A stretch of 64,000 bases of DNA from CAYWIT01 sp964458415 (GTDB lineage Bacteria; Pseudomonadota; Alphaproteobacteria; Micavibrionales; UBA2020): NCBI GenBank assembly GCA_964458415.1, contig CAYWIT010000012.1, positions 15,237-79,236 of the forward strand, read 5' to 3'. The notes below the pieces were generated by a model that was given only the letters and a program-made list of their open reading frames with translations, was not told the DNA's origin and made no database searches. Made by a program: the position numbers and the translations under genes. Shown piece by piece: positions 16,588 to 24,747 of the stretch (positions are counted from its first letter, which is position 1; every line of letters begins with the position of its first letter).

Positions 16588-17914
16588 CTTGTCTGGTCTG
16601 TGCAGGAGAAGCAGGAAGGGAGCCAAAAGCCTCCCGCAGCTGCCCCATCGCCGTCAACAGCTCGAACCGGGCCAGCAAACTGCGGTAAAAAGCATCCGTC
16701 CGCGCGGATTTGGCGTCAAAAAGACGGGCCTCCGCGCCGATAATCTGCAAGTTGGTCTGCTTGCCGCCTTCAAATTGCGAGAGGAAATTTCCAAGAATTT
16801 TCTGTGCCGCCGACTCGCGCTCCTTATAAAGGGCAAGCTGCTGATCCACGATCTGCATGGAAACAAATTTCTGACGCGCGTCACGCTCGGCTGCACGGCG
16901 GGCCTCCTGCTGTCTGGCGATAGCGACGCGCTGGCGATCCATGCCTTGAGCGACCCGTGCGAATTGTCCGCCGCCGGTCGAAAAATTCCACGACATTTTC
17001 AACATGGCCTGACTGTTCATCAATTCGCCACCAAGATTATCATCCTGGTCTTTTTGCAAATATGACAGCTCGGCATCCACGCGTGGCAGAATACCACCCT
17101 TTTCCGCGGCCGCTTCCTTGCCCAGCGCGACCGCCATGCCATCCGCCGCCAGAACCGCAGGATTAGACTTTACTGCCTGCGTCACGGCGTCATCAACCGT
17201 TGCCGGAATAATGCTGTTCCATGTCCCGGATTCGATCTCCATCTTTCCCGATGGCACAGCCCCTGTCGCCTCGATATAATCGGCCTCGGCCTGACGGAAA
17301 GATTCCTCGTAACCAAGTCGCCGCGTCCGCGCCGCCATCAGGGCCTCCTCCGCCTGCAGCAATTCTGCTTCATCGGCGGCCCCCTCCCTGACCATCAGCT
17401 CTATGCTGTCGCGGCGCGTCTGGATTTCAGACAAGTTGCGGCTGGCCATATCCAGCAACTCCCGCGTCCGCATCATATTCAAATGCGCCCGCGCGGCCTT
17501 GAGCGCGATGCCCTCGGACGTTCCGGCAAGATCTGCCGCCGCTGCGGAATGCCTCTCTTTTGCCGCCGCCAGCCGGTTGGTCGTAGAAAAGCCGGTGAAC
17601 AATGGCTGTGTCAGCGTTGCGGAACCTTCCCCCAGCCAAGAATAGGCGTCGCCACCCGCACTGGCCCGTGTGGTGTCATCATCGGCATGCACACGGCCAG
17701 CCTTGCCACTCATGCTCAGCGTCGGAAAGAAGGCTGCTTTTTGTTCCCGTACGGCATCGCCTGCGGCGTCCTTGGACGCCTTGCCGGATTGAATAGAAGG
17801 ATGCGATGACAATGCCATCACAACGCTTTCAGATAACGTCTCGGCTTGTGCCAGATGAGGTAATACCAAAGCGGTAGACAGACAGAAAGCAAGAACTGAT
17901 TTTCTGATATACAT
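16580..17914 (-). CDS. TolC-family outer-membrane channel
   Basis: A 444-residue outer-membrane efflux protein and first gene of the type I secretion operon. The signal peptide is MYIRKSVLAFCLSTALVLPH with cleavage near LAQA-ET. The mature protein shows the two-fold repeat of TolC, each half with long helices and beta strands (SGKAGRVHADDDT..., ELSYLQKDQDD...), and Asn/Gly turns such as AQGMDRQRVAIARQQEARR. The frame extends upstream to 18043, but only 17914 gives a proper signal peptide. No strong ribosome binding site is visible. It lies about 150 bases downstream, in transcription order, of the terminator that ends the adhesin gene. Confidence 0.93.
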   Translation of the reverse strand: MYIRKSVLAFCLSTALVLPHLAQAETLSESVVMALSSHPSIQSGKASKDAAGDAVREQKAAFFPTLSMSGKAGRVHADDDTTRASAGGDAYSWLGEGSATLTQPLFTGFSTTNRLAAAKERHSAAAADLAGTSEGIALKAARAHLNMMRTRELLDMASRNLSEIQTRRDSIELMVREGAADEAELLQAEEALMAARTRRLGYEESFRQAEADYIEATGAVPSGKMEIESGTWNSIIPATVDDAVTQAVKSNPAVLAADGMAVALGKEAAAEKGGILPRVDAELSYLQKDQDDNLGGELMNSQAMLKMSWNFSTGGGQFARVAQGMDRQRVAIARQQEARRAAERDARQKFVSMQIVDQQLALYKERESAAQKILGNFLSQFEGGKQTNLQIIGAEARLFDAKSARTDAFYRSLLARFELLTAMGQLREAFGSLPASPAQTRQDG

Positions 17915-18029
17915 GACCGGACTACATAACCCCCGTAAACCCTTGAAAGAAAAAGGCACCCCTACCCAATCCCAGAATGCCCGAGATTGGCTCTTTCCGC
18001 AACCATCCTGCCATCTGAAAGTTAAGCTT

Positions 18030-18068
18030 TCATGAAAAGACAAGTCCGGCTGCGCCAGCCGGACTTGT
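18030..18068 (-). terminator. Intrinsic terminator of the haemagglutinin-type gene
   Basis: A perfect 13-bp stem (18040-18052 with 18056-18068) has a 3-base loop; reading the minus strand it is followed by CTTTTC. It separates the adhesin transcript from the TolC-ABC-HlyD-cyclase operon. Confidence 0.7.
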
Positions 18069-18106
18069 TATGGTGAAAAATTCCACACAACGATCTTACG
18101 ACAAAA

Positions 18107-21016
18107 CTACCACGCAAAAATCTTGCTAAAGAGTCCTTTCAGCTTGTTAAACACAAAGCCCTTTTGTTTTATGGAATGATGGTCAAACGTGCGTCCGTAA
18201 GCATGATGCTTGCCATTGTCCTGATGATCATGCGCTTTATCATGACCTTTACCATGGCCCTTGTCATGACCGTGGCCTTTTCCATGGCCATGGCCATGAT
18301 CGTGATCGTCGTCATCATGATCACCATCATCGCCATCGGTGTCATCGTCACCGGTATCATCGTCACCGGTGTCATCGTCACCGGTGTCATCGTCACCTGT
18401 GTCATCCCCACCTGTGTCATCCCCACCTGTGTCATCCCCACCTGTGTCATCCTCAGGAGGAGGAGGAGGTGGTGGTGGTGGTGGTGGAGGAGGAGGTGGT
18501 GGTGGACTATCATCCACGACCAGATTGTTCACATCTGTCACATTGGCGCCCCCGATCACATGAAAGGCGATCAGGCCTGCGCCGACGGATGTTTCATCCG
18601 TATCCTCATGCACAATATTGTCCTGCATAACCGCATCGTCACTGGAAACCAACGTAATCCCGTCTGCCGCGGAACCCGTGCCTCCCGTCAGACCCTCAAT
18701 CAGATTGGCTTGTATCAGTGCCGCCGGTGAATTTTCAACGGCAATACCCCCTGCCAGAGCGCCCGTCCCGCCATTCGCACCACGGATCATATTATTGGTT
18801 ACTTGCAGCCCAGCCACGCCGGAAGCAAAAATAGCGTACCCCCCGGCTCCTGTCATCCCATCTCCGAATATCAAGTTATGATCAATGACAGAACCGGTAC
18901 CGCCGACCAGATGCATGGCATCGCCGCCAATATCCGTGAACAAGTTATAGCTCAGGCTTGTATTGCTTGCGCCGGCCGCTTCCACGGCATTCAGATCAAA
19001 CCCGTTAAAGGTATTGTTGGAAACAGTCACATTGTTTCCGGTAATGGCAATCGCGCGGTCACTGTCGTTGAGCGTCCCGCCGGAAACCGCCGCCTCGAAA
19101 TTAAAGCCGCTCACGGACGCCCCGGACGCTGTAATATTCATCAAAGTTCCATCTGCCGTCAGGCCCAGCAGAACAGGCGCCATCACATCGGCCCCTTCCA
19201 CCGTCAGGCTGCCCGGCTGGCCGACAAGGCTGACCGCCTTGTTGATTGTCAGGTTTTCAGCATACTGCCCTGCCGCTACATTCACCGTTGCTGGCAACAC
19301 CGCAGATGCGAAGCCAACCGCCTGCTGGATACTGGCCGCATTGCTCTGGACATTCACCGTTGTCGCCGTACCGTTGATCCGGCTGCCCGTCAGAAGGCTA
19401 CCCGTCGATGACAGAGCCTGCGCGTTCAGATTGACGATGGGGGCCAGAAAAGTAAGGTTACCGCTCCCCATTTTGATGTCCTGATCCAGATTGATCACCG
19501 CAGATTGCAGGATCAGGCTGTATGTTGTGGGCCCATAAATCGTAGTGGACATATCGATATCATCCACAATAGAAATGCTGTCGATTGCATTTAAAGTCAA
19601 ATCCGTATACAGTAATGTTCCCGCCAGATTTCCCGCATTCAGGTAGCTTCCATCAGAGGTCCCCGGACCGTTCCAGATAGACATCGTCAACGGATCAATC
19701 AGCAACATGCCGACATTGCCATGCGCCGCCGTTGTATCCACAATACCGTTAAAAATCACGCCATCACCCGTCGAAACCTCAACGAAACCGCCATCTCCAG
19801 AAATGGCACCGCCACGGGCCGTAATGTATCCGTTATACTCTGTCCGCTCATTGCCCCAGACGACGACGGTCCCGCCATCGCCGCGTTGAAGCGCATCGGC
19901 ATTCACCGTGCTGTCCGCCGAGAAATAGGTTTCTCTGGCCGGATGATCAATCCCCTGTGTCGTCCCATACAAACCGCCGCCGATATAGGCCTCTCCGCCG
20001 CCGGCATAGCCAGAGACATCGATAGAAGCTCCCTCAAGCGAAACACGATCGCCGGCAATCTCGACAAAACCGCCCGTGCTTTTTTTATTCGTCTTGCCAG
20101 ATGCGTCCAGCGTCCCCGATACCGTCACGGCTCCTGAATCATTGCCACGCAGAATAATTTTCCCGTCTCTCTCTGCCACGGACCGCGCCTGAATAATGCC
20201 GCTCATATTGATGACATCATCCACAGCGCCCTTTGCCGCCATAGCCGAAAGCGTGACCTGCCCGCCATCTGCAATGATTTTCCCGCTATTCTCCACCAGC
20301 GCATCCGCCAAAGCATTATTCACCGTGACGGAAATAAGCTTGTCCCCATAAAGATCAAGTGTCGCAGCACTGCCCGAGGCAAGCTCGACCCGCCCGAGAT
20401 GAGCCTGAATGGTTCCGCTATTAACAACATGCGGCGCGACAAATGCGGCAAGACCGCCGTTACGCACCGTGATATTCCCCTGATTTTCGACCGTTCCTGC
20501 GGCCATTCCGGTAATATTTATCGCCTTTGCCCCGGACATGAAATGCGCTGTATTGATATTCCCCGTGCTGGCCATGATGCCGCCGACATCCACACGGGCC
20601 GTTTTGCCGAACATGACGCCGTTCGGATCAAGAATGATAATCTGGCCATTAGATTTCAAGGTTCCCAGAATTTGTGTCGGATCAACTCCGCTATTGATAA
20701 TACGGTTTACAGCAATGGAATTTTTACTGAGCTGCTTGAATTCCGTCTTTGCCTTGGCCCCGATGTTAAATGATTTCCAGTCAATAACCGCGCGATTGGT
20801 TTTCTGCGTGATGATCAGGCTGCCTTTGGAGGCGCTAAACGAGGCCTTTCCTCCCACCACCTTGCCGCCTTGCGGCGTGGCCAGCGCATCCAGCGCATAA
20901 GCCTTGTCCGGAGAAACCCCGGTCAACAATCCTGCCATTGCCAAGGATGCCAGAATTTGCGGTGTTATCCGGGAGGCTGTCCCCAGCAAGAAGAACTGTT
21001 TGTCTTTTTTGCGCAT
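18107..21016 (-). CDS. Filamentous-haemagglutinin-type surface protein with polyproline, DDTG-repeat and His-rich tail
   Basis: A 969-residue exported protein. A signal-like segment (ILASLAMAGLLTGV, ending near KAYA) leads into a haemagglutination-activity/two-partner-secretion-type domain, with NRIINSGVDPTQILGTLKSN and DPNGVMFG, about residues 45-160. Beta-helix repeats follow, then NosD/pectate-lyase-like parallel repeats (about 640-830; ITGNNVTVSNNTFNGF). After VVDDS come 17 consecutive prolines, eight DDTG units, a His/Asp/Gly/Lys-rich stretch (DHDHGHGHGKGHGHDKGHGK) likely to bind divalent metal, and a basic C-terminus (FNKLKGLFSKIFAW). No TpsB transporter gene is in the window. GGGGAA precedes the ATG. 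The upstream region holds a palindrome over the likely -35. Confidence 0.88.
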   Translation of the reverse strand: MRKKDKQFFLLGTASRITPQILASLAMAGLLTGVSPDKAYALDALATPQGGKVVGGKASFSASKGSLIITQKTNRAVIDWKSFNIGAKAKTEFKQLSKNSIAVNRIINSGVDPTQILGTLKSNGQIIILDPNGVMFGKTARVDVGGIMASTGNINTAHFMSGAKAINITGMAAGTVENQGNITVRNGGLAAFVAPHVVNSGTIQAHLGRVELASGSAATLDLYGDKLISVTVNNALADALVENSGKIIADGGQVTLSAMAAKGAVDDVINMSGIIQARSVAERDGKIILRGNDSGAVTVSGTLDASGKTNKKSTGGFVEIAGDRVSLEGASIDVSGYAGGGEAYIGGGLYGTTQGIDHPARETYFSADSTVNADALQRGDGGTVVVWGNERTEYNGYITARGGAISGDGGFVEVSTGDGVIFNGIVDTTAAHGNVGMLLIDPLTMSIWNGPGTSDGSYLNAGNLAGTLLYTDLTLNAIDSISIVDDIDMSTTIYGPTTYSLILQSAVINLDQDIKMGSGNLTFLAPIVNLNAQALSSTGSLLTGSRINGTATTVNVQSNAASIQQAVGFASAVLPATVNVAAGQYAENLTINKAVSLVGQPGSLTVEGADVMAPVLLGLTADGTLMNITASGASVSGFNFEAAVSGGTLNDSDRAIAITGNNVTVSNNTFNGFDLNAVEAAGASNTSLSYNLFTDIGGDAMHLVGGTGSVIDHNLIFGDGMTGAGGYAIFASGVAGLQVTNNMIRGANGGTGALAGGIAVENSPAALIQANLIEGLTGGTGSAADGITLVSSDDAVMQDNIVHEDTDETSVGAGLIAFHVIGGANVTDVNNLVVDDSPPPPPPPPPPPPPPPPPEDDTGGDDTGGDDTGGDDTGDDDTGDDDTGDDDTGDDDTDGDDGDHDDDDHDHGHGHGKGHGHDKGHGKGHDKAHDHQDNGKHHAYGRTFDHHSIKQKGFVFNKLKGLFSKIFAW
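18336..18453 (-). repeat. In-gene 15-bp tandem repeat coding for DDTG(G/D)
   Basis: About eight copies of a 15-base unit (GTGTCATCGTCACCG and close variants on the plus strand) encode repeated Asp-Asp-Thr-Gly. It is followed at once by an array of 17 proline codons built from AGG/TGG triplets on the plus strand. Arrays of this kind can change copy number by slippage without loss of frame. Confidence 0.85.
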
Positions 21017-21354
21017 GATTCCCCGTTTTTCTTTTTATCTCTTTATTGTAGACAACTTACTTTAACATATTGTCAAATATGTCTAAAATTTTAGTTAATA
21101 TGGGAAAATTAACTTCTTCTCTCGGCATAAAATAGACACAGGCCCTCTACCCCGCTTTAAAAATACAAGCAACTCATTGAAATAAAAGAATACCCTGCTA
21201 TCAATGTCAGATGCCTTTTAATACAGTTCTATTTCCGTTTCTTTTCCTGCCTATCGTTTTGGCGGAATACGCGCTTGCGCTGCGATTCTCCGGTCAAAAG
21301 CCGGTCAACTCGCCCTGCTTGCTGTTATTGCGGCAATGAAAGTTATCACACCCC
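21017..21354. other. Gene-free divergent promoter region between the adhesin and SGNH-like genes
   Basis: 338 AT-rich bases without a convincing ORF. For the minus-strand adhesin there is a TTGACA (21071-21076) and a TACAAT (21045-21050), spaced 20, wider than ideal. A perfect 7-bp inverted repeat with 4-base spacer, ACATATT-GTCA-AATATGT (21065-21082), covers the -35. The half next to the SGNH-like gene (21180-21354) shows no clear element. Confidence 0.5.
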
Positions 21355-22530
21355 ATGTTCACAAAAAAAACTTTTCCACGCTCTTCCATCATCCTGCTCA
21401 TCCCCGTCACGCTGGCCGCAGTTTATCTGGCCTTCAGCTCTCTGCTCCTGCAGCGCGCGGGCGAATATCTCCCGCTTGCCGTGATTGCGGAGCGGCAAGA
21501 CCGTGACCGCGGCCTGTTCGGTCCGGCACTCTATGAAAGAACATTCTGGTATAAGAAATATCTCTATCAGCACCACCAGCCGGAAACCGTGGCCATGGGA
21601 TCCACACGTGTCCTGCAATTCCGCGGCGCGCTTTTCAAAGGATCTTTTTTCAACCTCGGCAGCGCGCACGACATGGACGACGGGATCGAGATGGCGCGGG
21701 CCCTTTTTACAGACAAGCCGCCAAAACAGGTAATTCTCGGCGTTGATTTCTGGTGGTTTCTCCCCGCAAACGCAGGCAGAGCAACCGCCCGTAGTCCACA
21801 GGATGTGTCCATCAGGGCGAGCGACCTATTCAAACCGCTCCAGTGGCTTCTCGGGGGAAGGCTGGGCCCAAACGATATCTTGCGCATTCTTGAAAACCGT
21901 TCACCGGACATCGGCATGACAGCGCTCCTGCATCGTGATGGCTTTGACCACGATGGCTCTTACCATTACAACGCCATTTTAACGGGGGATATGAAGAATT
22001 ATGATTCCGGGTTCAAGGAAAGCCTCCGCCGGATCAGGAGCAGGGAAAAGTTTTTTGCCCCTGCCGATGGCGTTTCGGAGGAACAATGGCAGAAATTTTC
22101 CGACTTTGTCGATTTTCTCCAGCAAAAGAAAATCAATATCGTCATGTTTCTGCCCCCATTGGCACCAACCATTATTGACACAATGGAAGAACGGCAAAAA
22201 AACTATGCCTATCTCGCAGAAGTCCGCCGCCGCATGACCGCTCTGGCACAGCAGAAAAAAATTCAGTTTTCCGATTTTCATGATCCGCGCTATATCGGCT
22301 CCCATGATTGCGAGTTTATCGACGGCATCCACGGCGGTGAAATTCTCTATAACCGCCTCCTCCTGCATATGGCGCTGAAAAGCCCCGTATTGGCGGAATC
22401 CCTTGATCTGCCCAAAATCGGCTGGAATATCGCGCATTATGCCGGACAGGCCTCCCTCTTGGGAGGCGCGGAAACAGATTTTCTGAGGATCGGATGCAAA
22501 AAATCCGGTACCGCTGGAACGGAAAAATAA
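21355..22530 (+). CDS. Membrane-anchored SGNH-hydrolase-like protein
   Basis: A 391-residue protein with one N-terminal helix (SIILLIPVTLAAVYLAFSSLLL) and a periplasmic domain. Motifs suggest an SGNH-hydrolase-like fold of the kind used in polysaccharide or teichoic-acid acylation: ETVAMGSTRVLQFRG near residue 80, with Ser in the block I position, FNLGSAHDMDDG, VILGVDFWWF, then MFLPPLAP and a late FIDGIHGGE with the DxxH pair. I could not identify a specific family, and whether it is active is unknown. It stands alone between the adhesin promoter and a strong bidirectional terminator. Ribosome binding site is weak. Confidence 0.6.
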   Translation: MFTKKTFPRSSIILLIPVTLAAVYLAFSSLLLQRAGEYLPLAVIAERQDRDRGLFGPALYERTFWYKKYLYQHHQPETVAMGSTRVLQFRGALFKGSFFNLGSAHDMDDGIEMARALFTDKPPKQVILGVDFWWFLPANAGRATARSPQDVSIRASDLFKPLQWLLGGRLGPNDILRILENRSPDIGMTALLHRDGFDHDGSYHYNAILTGDMKNYDSGFKESLRRIRSREKFFAPADGVSEEQWQKFSDFVDFLQQKKINIVMFLPPLAPTIIDTMEERQKNYAYLAEVRRRMTALAQQKKIQFSDFHDPRYIGSHDCEFIDGIHGGEILYNRLLLHMALKSPVLAESLDLPKIGWNIAHYAGQASLLGGAETDFLRIGCKKSGTAGTEK

Positions 22531-22558
22531 AAAAGCCCCCGTCACCGGGGGCTTTTTT
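22531..22558. terminator. Bidirectional intrinsic terminator
   Basis: GCCCCCG-TCAC-CGGGGGC is flanked by A-run and T-run on either side, so it works for the SGNH-like gene on plus and for the 68-residue ORF on minus. Confidence 0.85.
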
Positions 22559-22574
22559 ACTGCGACAAAACCGA

Positions 22575-22781
22575 TTAACGGATACCGTCAATCATGCCTT
22601 TCGGAATTTCGATCACAAATTCGTCGTCAGCGACGCGACCGGCAAGCTGCTGTTGTACCGAGGCCGACAATTTCTTGCCGATGATGACATACGACCCGTT
22701 TTCGGTTTCGAAAACCGCCGGGCAGCACGGCTGGCATGCACCACAAGCGAACGCTTCAGGGGTAATTTCTTTGAGTTTCAT
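22575..22781 (-). CDS. Conserved small Cys-containing protein, 68 residues
   Basis: A 68-residue soluble protein. The N-terminal half has four cysteines (FACGACQPCCPAVFE), which could bind metal or form disulfides, followed by a two-strand stretch NGSYVIIGKKL and an acidic end (ADDEFVIEIPKGMIDGIR). The pattern Cys-Pro-Ala-Val-x-Glu...YVIIGK is one I recall from short uncharacterised proteins, but I cannot name a family. AAGGAAA seven bases upstream of the ATG and its own terminator support expression. It diverges from greB. Confidence 0.7.
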   Translation of the reverse strand: MKLKEITPEAFACGACQPCCPAVFETENGSYVIIGKKLSASVQQQLAGRVADDEFVIEIPKGMIDGIR

Positions 22782-22912
22782 GATATTTCCTTTCCCGTCT
22801 TTACCTTTGCATAAGATAGCACATTAAGAACGATTTGCAATACACTAAATGCCATTATCTAGCTATCCCTATAGAATTACATGACATTTTCTTTTTGCCG
22901 GCTTATGATCAC

Positions 22913-23470
22913 ATGATGAGCAAAGCCTTTACGACAGAAAATGATTCCGCAGAGGACGATGATTTCGACACGCCGGAACCCGTCCCCGCCAACGTCAAGA
23001 ACTACATGACGCCGCAGGGTTTCGCGACGCTGCAGGAAGAAATGCGCTTTCTGGTCAAAGAAGACCGCCCGAAAGTTGTTGAAATTGTCACTTGGGCGGC
23101 CGGCAATGGCGACCGCTCGGAAAATGGCGATTACATCTACGGCAAAAAACGGCTACGCGAAATTGACCGGCGCATCCGCTACCTGACCAAGCGGCTGGAA
23201 AGCGCCGAGGTCGTTGATCCACGCAAACAGCAAACCCTGCAACAGGTTTTCTTTGGCGCTATCGTCACCTATGTGCGCGCGGACGACAGCGAGCATACCG
23301 TCCGGCTGGTCGGACCCGACGAGGCTGATCTGGCCACAGGCAAGATCAGCTGGCTTTCTCCCGTCGCCCGCGCCCTGCTGAAAGCCCGTGTTGGCGATGC
23401 GGTGGAACTCCGCACGGAAACAGGCAGCGAAATGCTTGAGGTTCTGGCGATTTCCTACCCAAAGGAATAA
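22913..23470 (+). CDS. greB: Transcript cleavage factor GreB
   Basis: A 185-residue elongation factor that rescues backtracked RNA polymerase by stimulating RNA cleavage. After an acidic leader (SAEDDDFDTPEPVP), the coiled-coil domain begins MTPQGFATLQEEMRFLVKEDRP. The tip region has the GreA/GreB acidic pattern, and ENGDYIYGKKRLREIDRRI is the GreB signature (GreA usually lacks GKKRLREID). The C-terminal FKBP-like domain ends with VGPDEADLATGKISWLSPVARALL. The frame extends to 22835, but the family start and context fit 22913 or 22916. It converges on the HicA-like gene. Confidence 0.93.
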   Translation: MMSKAFTTENDSAEDDDFDTPEPVPANVKNYMTPQGFATLQEEMRFLVKEDRPKVVEIVTWAAGNGDRSENGDYIYGKKRLREIDRRIRYLTKRLESAEVVDPRKQQTLQQVFFGAIVTYVRADDSEHTVRLVGPDEADLATGKISWLSPVARALLKARVGDAVELRTETGSEMLEVLAISYPKE

Positions 23471-23477
23471 CTGCCGC

Positions 23478-23888
23478 TCAGGGGGATTTTGGCGCTGTCG
23501 TGACCATGACGGGCGGCGCCCCCGGATGATCCGCGATCCCGCGGGCATGACGCTTCATTTCCTTTTTCCAGCCCCGCGTATCGACAATAAATCTGCTGTC
23601 GATTTTGTCGGGGCCGTCACTCTCGATATCCTTCTTTACGGATCTGGGCTGACCGCTATGGTCAAGTCCGTTCGCCGCAAAATATCCCATCCCCTTGAGG
23701 ATGTTGCGCAGCGTCCCCGTCCCCTTGATTTCTGTCGGAATCGTCAGTTTCTTGGCCTGCTCCAGATCCTTATCCGGATGCGGGTGGACAAAAAAATCAT
23801 GCCCTCCCGTGGAATAACTGTATTGGTAGCCAAGCTCCTTGGCCGCCTTCACCACCTTGTGATAATCCCGTGGAACGCCTGTGCTCAT
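23478..23888 (-). CDS. HicA-like mRNA interferase toxin with C-terminal extension
   Basis: A 136-residue protein. Residues about 6-75 resemble HicA, a small double-stranded-RNA-binding-fold endoribonuclease: DYHKVVKAAKELGY, then GGHDFFVHPHPD with the His of the HicA motif, then KLTIPTEIKGTGTLRNILKGMGY, matching the usual end of HicA. About 60 further residues (HSGQPRSVKKDIES... to the end) are unlike HicA, which is usually 60-80 residues long. The start ATG overlaps the stop of the HicB-like gene in ATGA. Gene order antitoxin then toxin is the less common order for HicAB. Function assigned by fold pattern and context, not by strong motif. Confidence 0.7.
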   Translation of the reverse strand: MSTGVPRDYHKVVKAAKELGYQYSYSTGGHDFFVHPHPDKDLEQAKKLTIPTEIKGTGTLRNILKGMGYFAANGLDHSGQPRSVKKDIESDGPDKIDSRFIVDTRGWKKEMKRHARGIADHPGAPPVMVTTAPKSP

Positions 23889-24091
23889 TCTTTCACCGCA
23901 AAGTCGATCGTGATTTTTTCATCGACGGAAATTTCATCATCCAGCCGCAAAAATTCCAGCGCCAGCGTCTGCGACAATTTAAAAATCTCGTCGCGGTCCC
24001 CGGACTCAACCGTAAAGCCCGGCAAATCCGCGCTGGTCGCGAGATAGACGTTTTCTGGCAGCTGTTCAATGGTGATGGTGATATGCCGCAT
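23885..24091 (-). CDS. HicB-like/DUF1902 antitoxin
   Basis: A 68-residue protein with the partial RNase-H-like fold of HicB/DUF1902: MRHITITIEQLPENVYLATS, then ADLPGFTVESGDRDEIF, the usual order of strands and helix, and LALEFLRLDDEI. There is no C-terminal DNA-binding domain, so autoregulation would need another part or the complex. AAGGACAGGAA precedes the ATG. The coupled downstream HicA-like gene overlaps by 4 bases, the classic layout of a toxin-antitoxin pair. Confidence 0.72.
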   Translation of the reverse strand: MRHITITIEQLPENVYLATSADLPGFTVESGDRDEIFKLSQTLALEFLRLDDEISVDEKITIDFAVKE

Positions 24092-24192
24092 TTCCTGTCC
24101 TTACCCCTGTATTTACGTATTGTAACACGGCGCCGGCGATCCCACACGTAGAATCTTGTTTCCTGATAAAAATCATCGGGTTATGCAGGAAG

Positions 24193-24269
24193 TGGCGTGC
24201 CCGGAGGGATTTGAACCCCCGACCTGATGCTTAGAAGGCACCTGCTCTATCCAGCTGAGCTACGGGCAC
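24193..24269 (-). tRNA. tRNA-Arg (anticodon TCT)
   Basis: On the minus strand the acceptor arm is GTGCCCG...CGGGCAC. The D-arm GCTCAGCTGGATAGAGC, anticodon loop CTTCTAA and T-arm GGGGGTTCAAATCCCTCC fold as a standard cloverleaf. The discriminator is G and CCA is encoded at 24193-24195. It reads AGA codons. Confidence 0.97.
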
Positions 24270-24278
24270 ATGCAAAAA

Positions 24279-24581
24279 TTACTTCTCGTCCTCGCAAGCG
24301 CGGTATTTGAAATTGTCGAGATAGCTGCGCGCGACGACTTTGCGCTCGTGCGGCGCGGTGACCGTGAAATCAAAGCCGCGGCTTTCGGCGAAAGCGATGG
24401 CCGCATCTTTGCTGTCGAATTTCATGCGCACCTGATTGAGTGTATCGCCCGCGCTGATCCAGCCCATCACCGCATCCGGCCGGCGGGGCGTTTCCAGTTC
24501 GTACTCAAGGAGCCACTGGCCGCTCTGGTCGCGGCCTGATTGCATTGCGTTTCTGGCGGGTTTAAAAATTCTGGCCTTCAT
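24279..24581 (-). CDS. NADH dehydrogenase accessory subunit, NDUFS4 (ETC complex I) family
   Basis: A 100-residue protein of the mitochondrial-type 18-kDa (NDUFS4) accessory subunit family of respiratory complex I, common in Alphaproteobacteria. Recognisable features are ARIFKPARNAMQSG, the core QWLLEYELETPRRPDAVMGW, ISAGDTLNQVRMKFDSKDAAIAFAESRGFDFTV and a C-terminal RSYLDNFKYRAC. The ATG at 24581 is preceded by GAGGAAAG; a longer frame to 24641 would run into the tRNA-Pro gene, which excludes it. It sits between two tRNA genes on the same strand, with no other complex I gene in the window. Confidence 0.9.
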   Translation of the reverse strand: MKARIFKPARNAMQSGRDQSGQWLLEYELETPRRPDAVMGWISAGDTLNQVRMKFDSKDAAIAFAESRGFDFTVTAPHERKVVARSYLDNFKYRACEDEK

Positions 24582-24608
24582 GCTTCTGTCTTTCCTCATC
24601 AGAAGAAG

Positions 24609-24685
24609 TGGTCGGAGCGAGAGGATTCGAACCTCCGACATCCTGCTCCCAAAACAGGCGCGCTACCGGACTGCGCTACGCTCCG
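24609..24685 (-). tRNA. tRNA-Pro (anticodon TGG)
   Basis: On the minus strand the acceptor arm is CGGAGCG...CGCTCCG. The anticodon loop TTTTGGGAG contains TGG and the T-arm is GGAGGTTCGAATCCTC. The discriminator is A, and CCA is encoded at 24609-24611. Confidence 0.97.
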
Positions 24686-24747
24686 ACACTAGGAATGGTT
24701 ATAGAGGGTTTCCCCGCACAAGGCAAGCCCATTTTATACATAAACCG

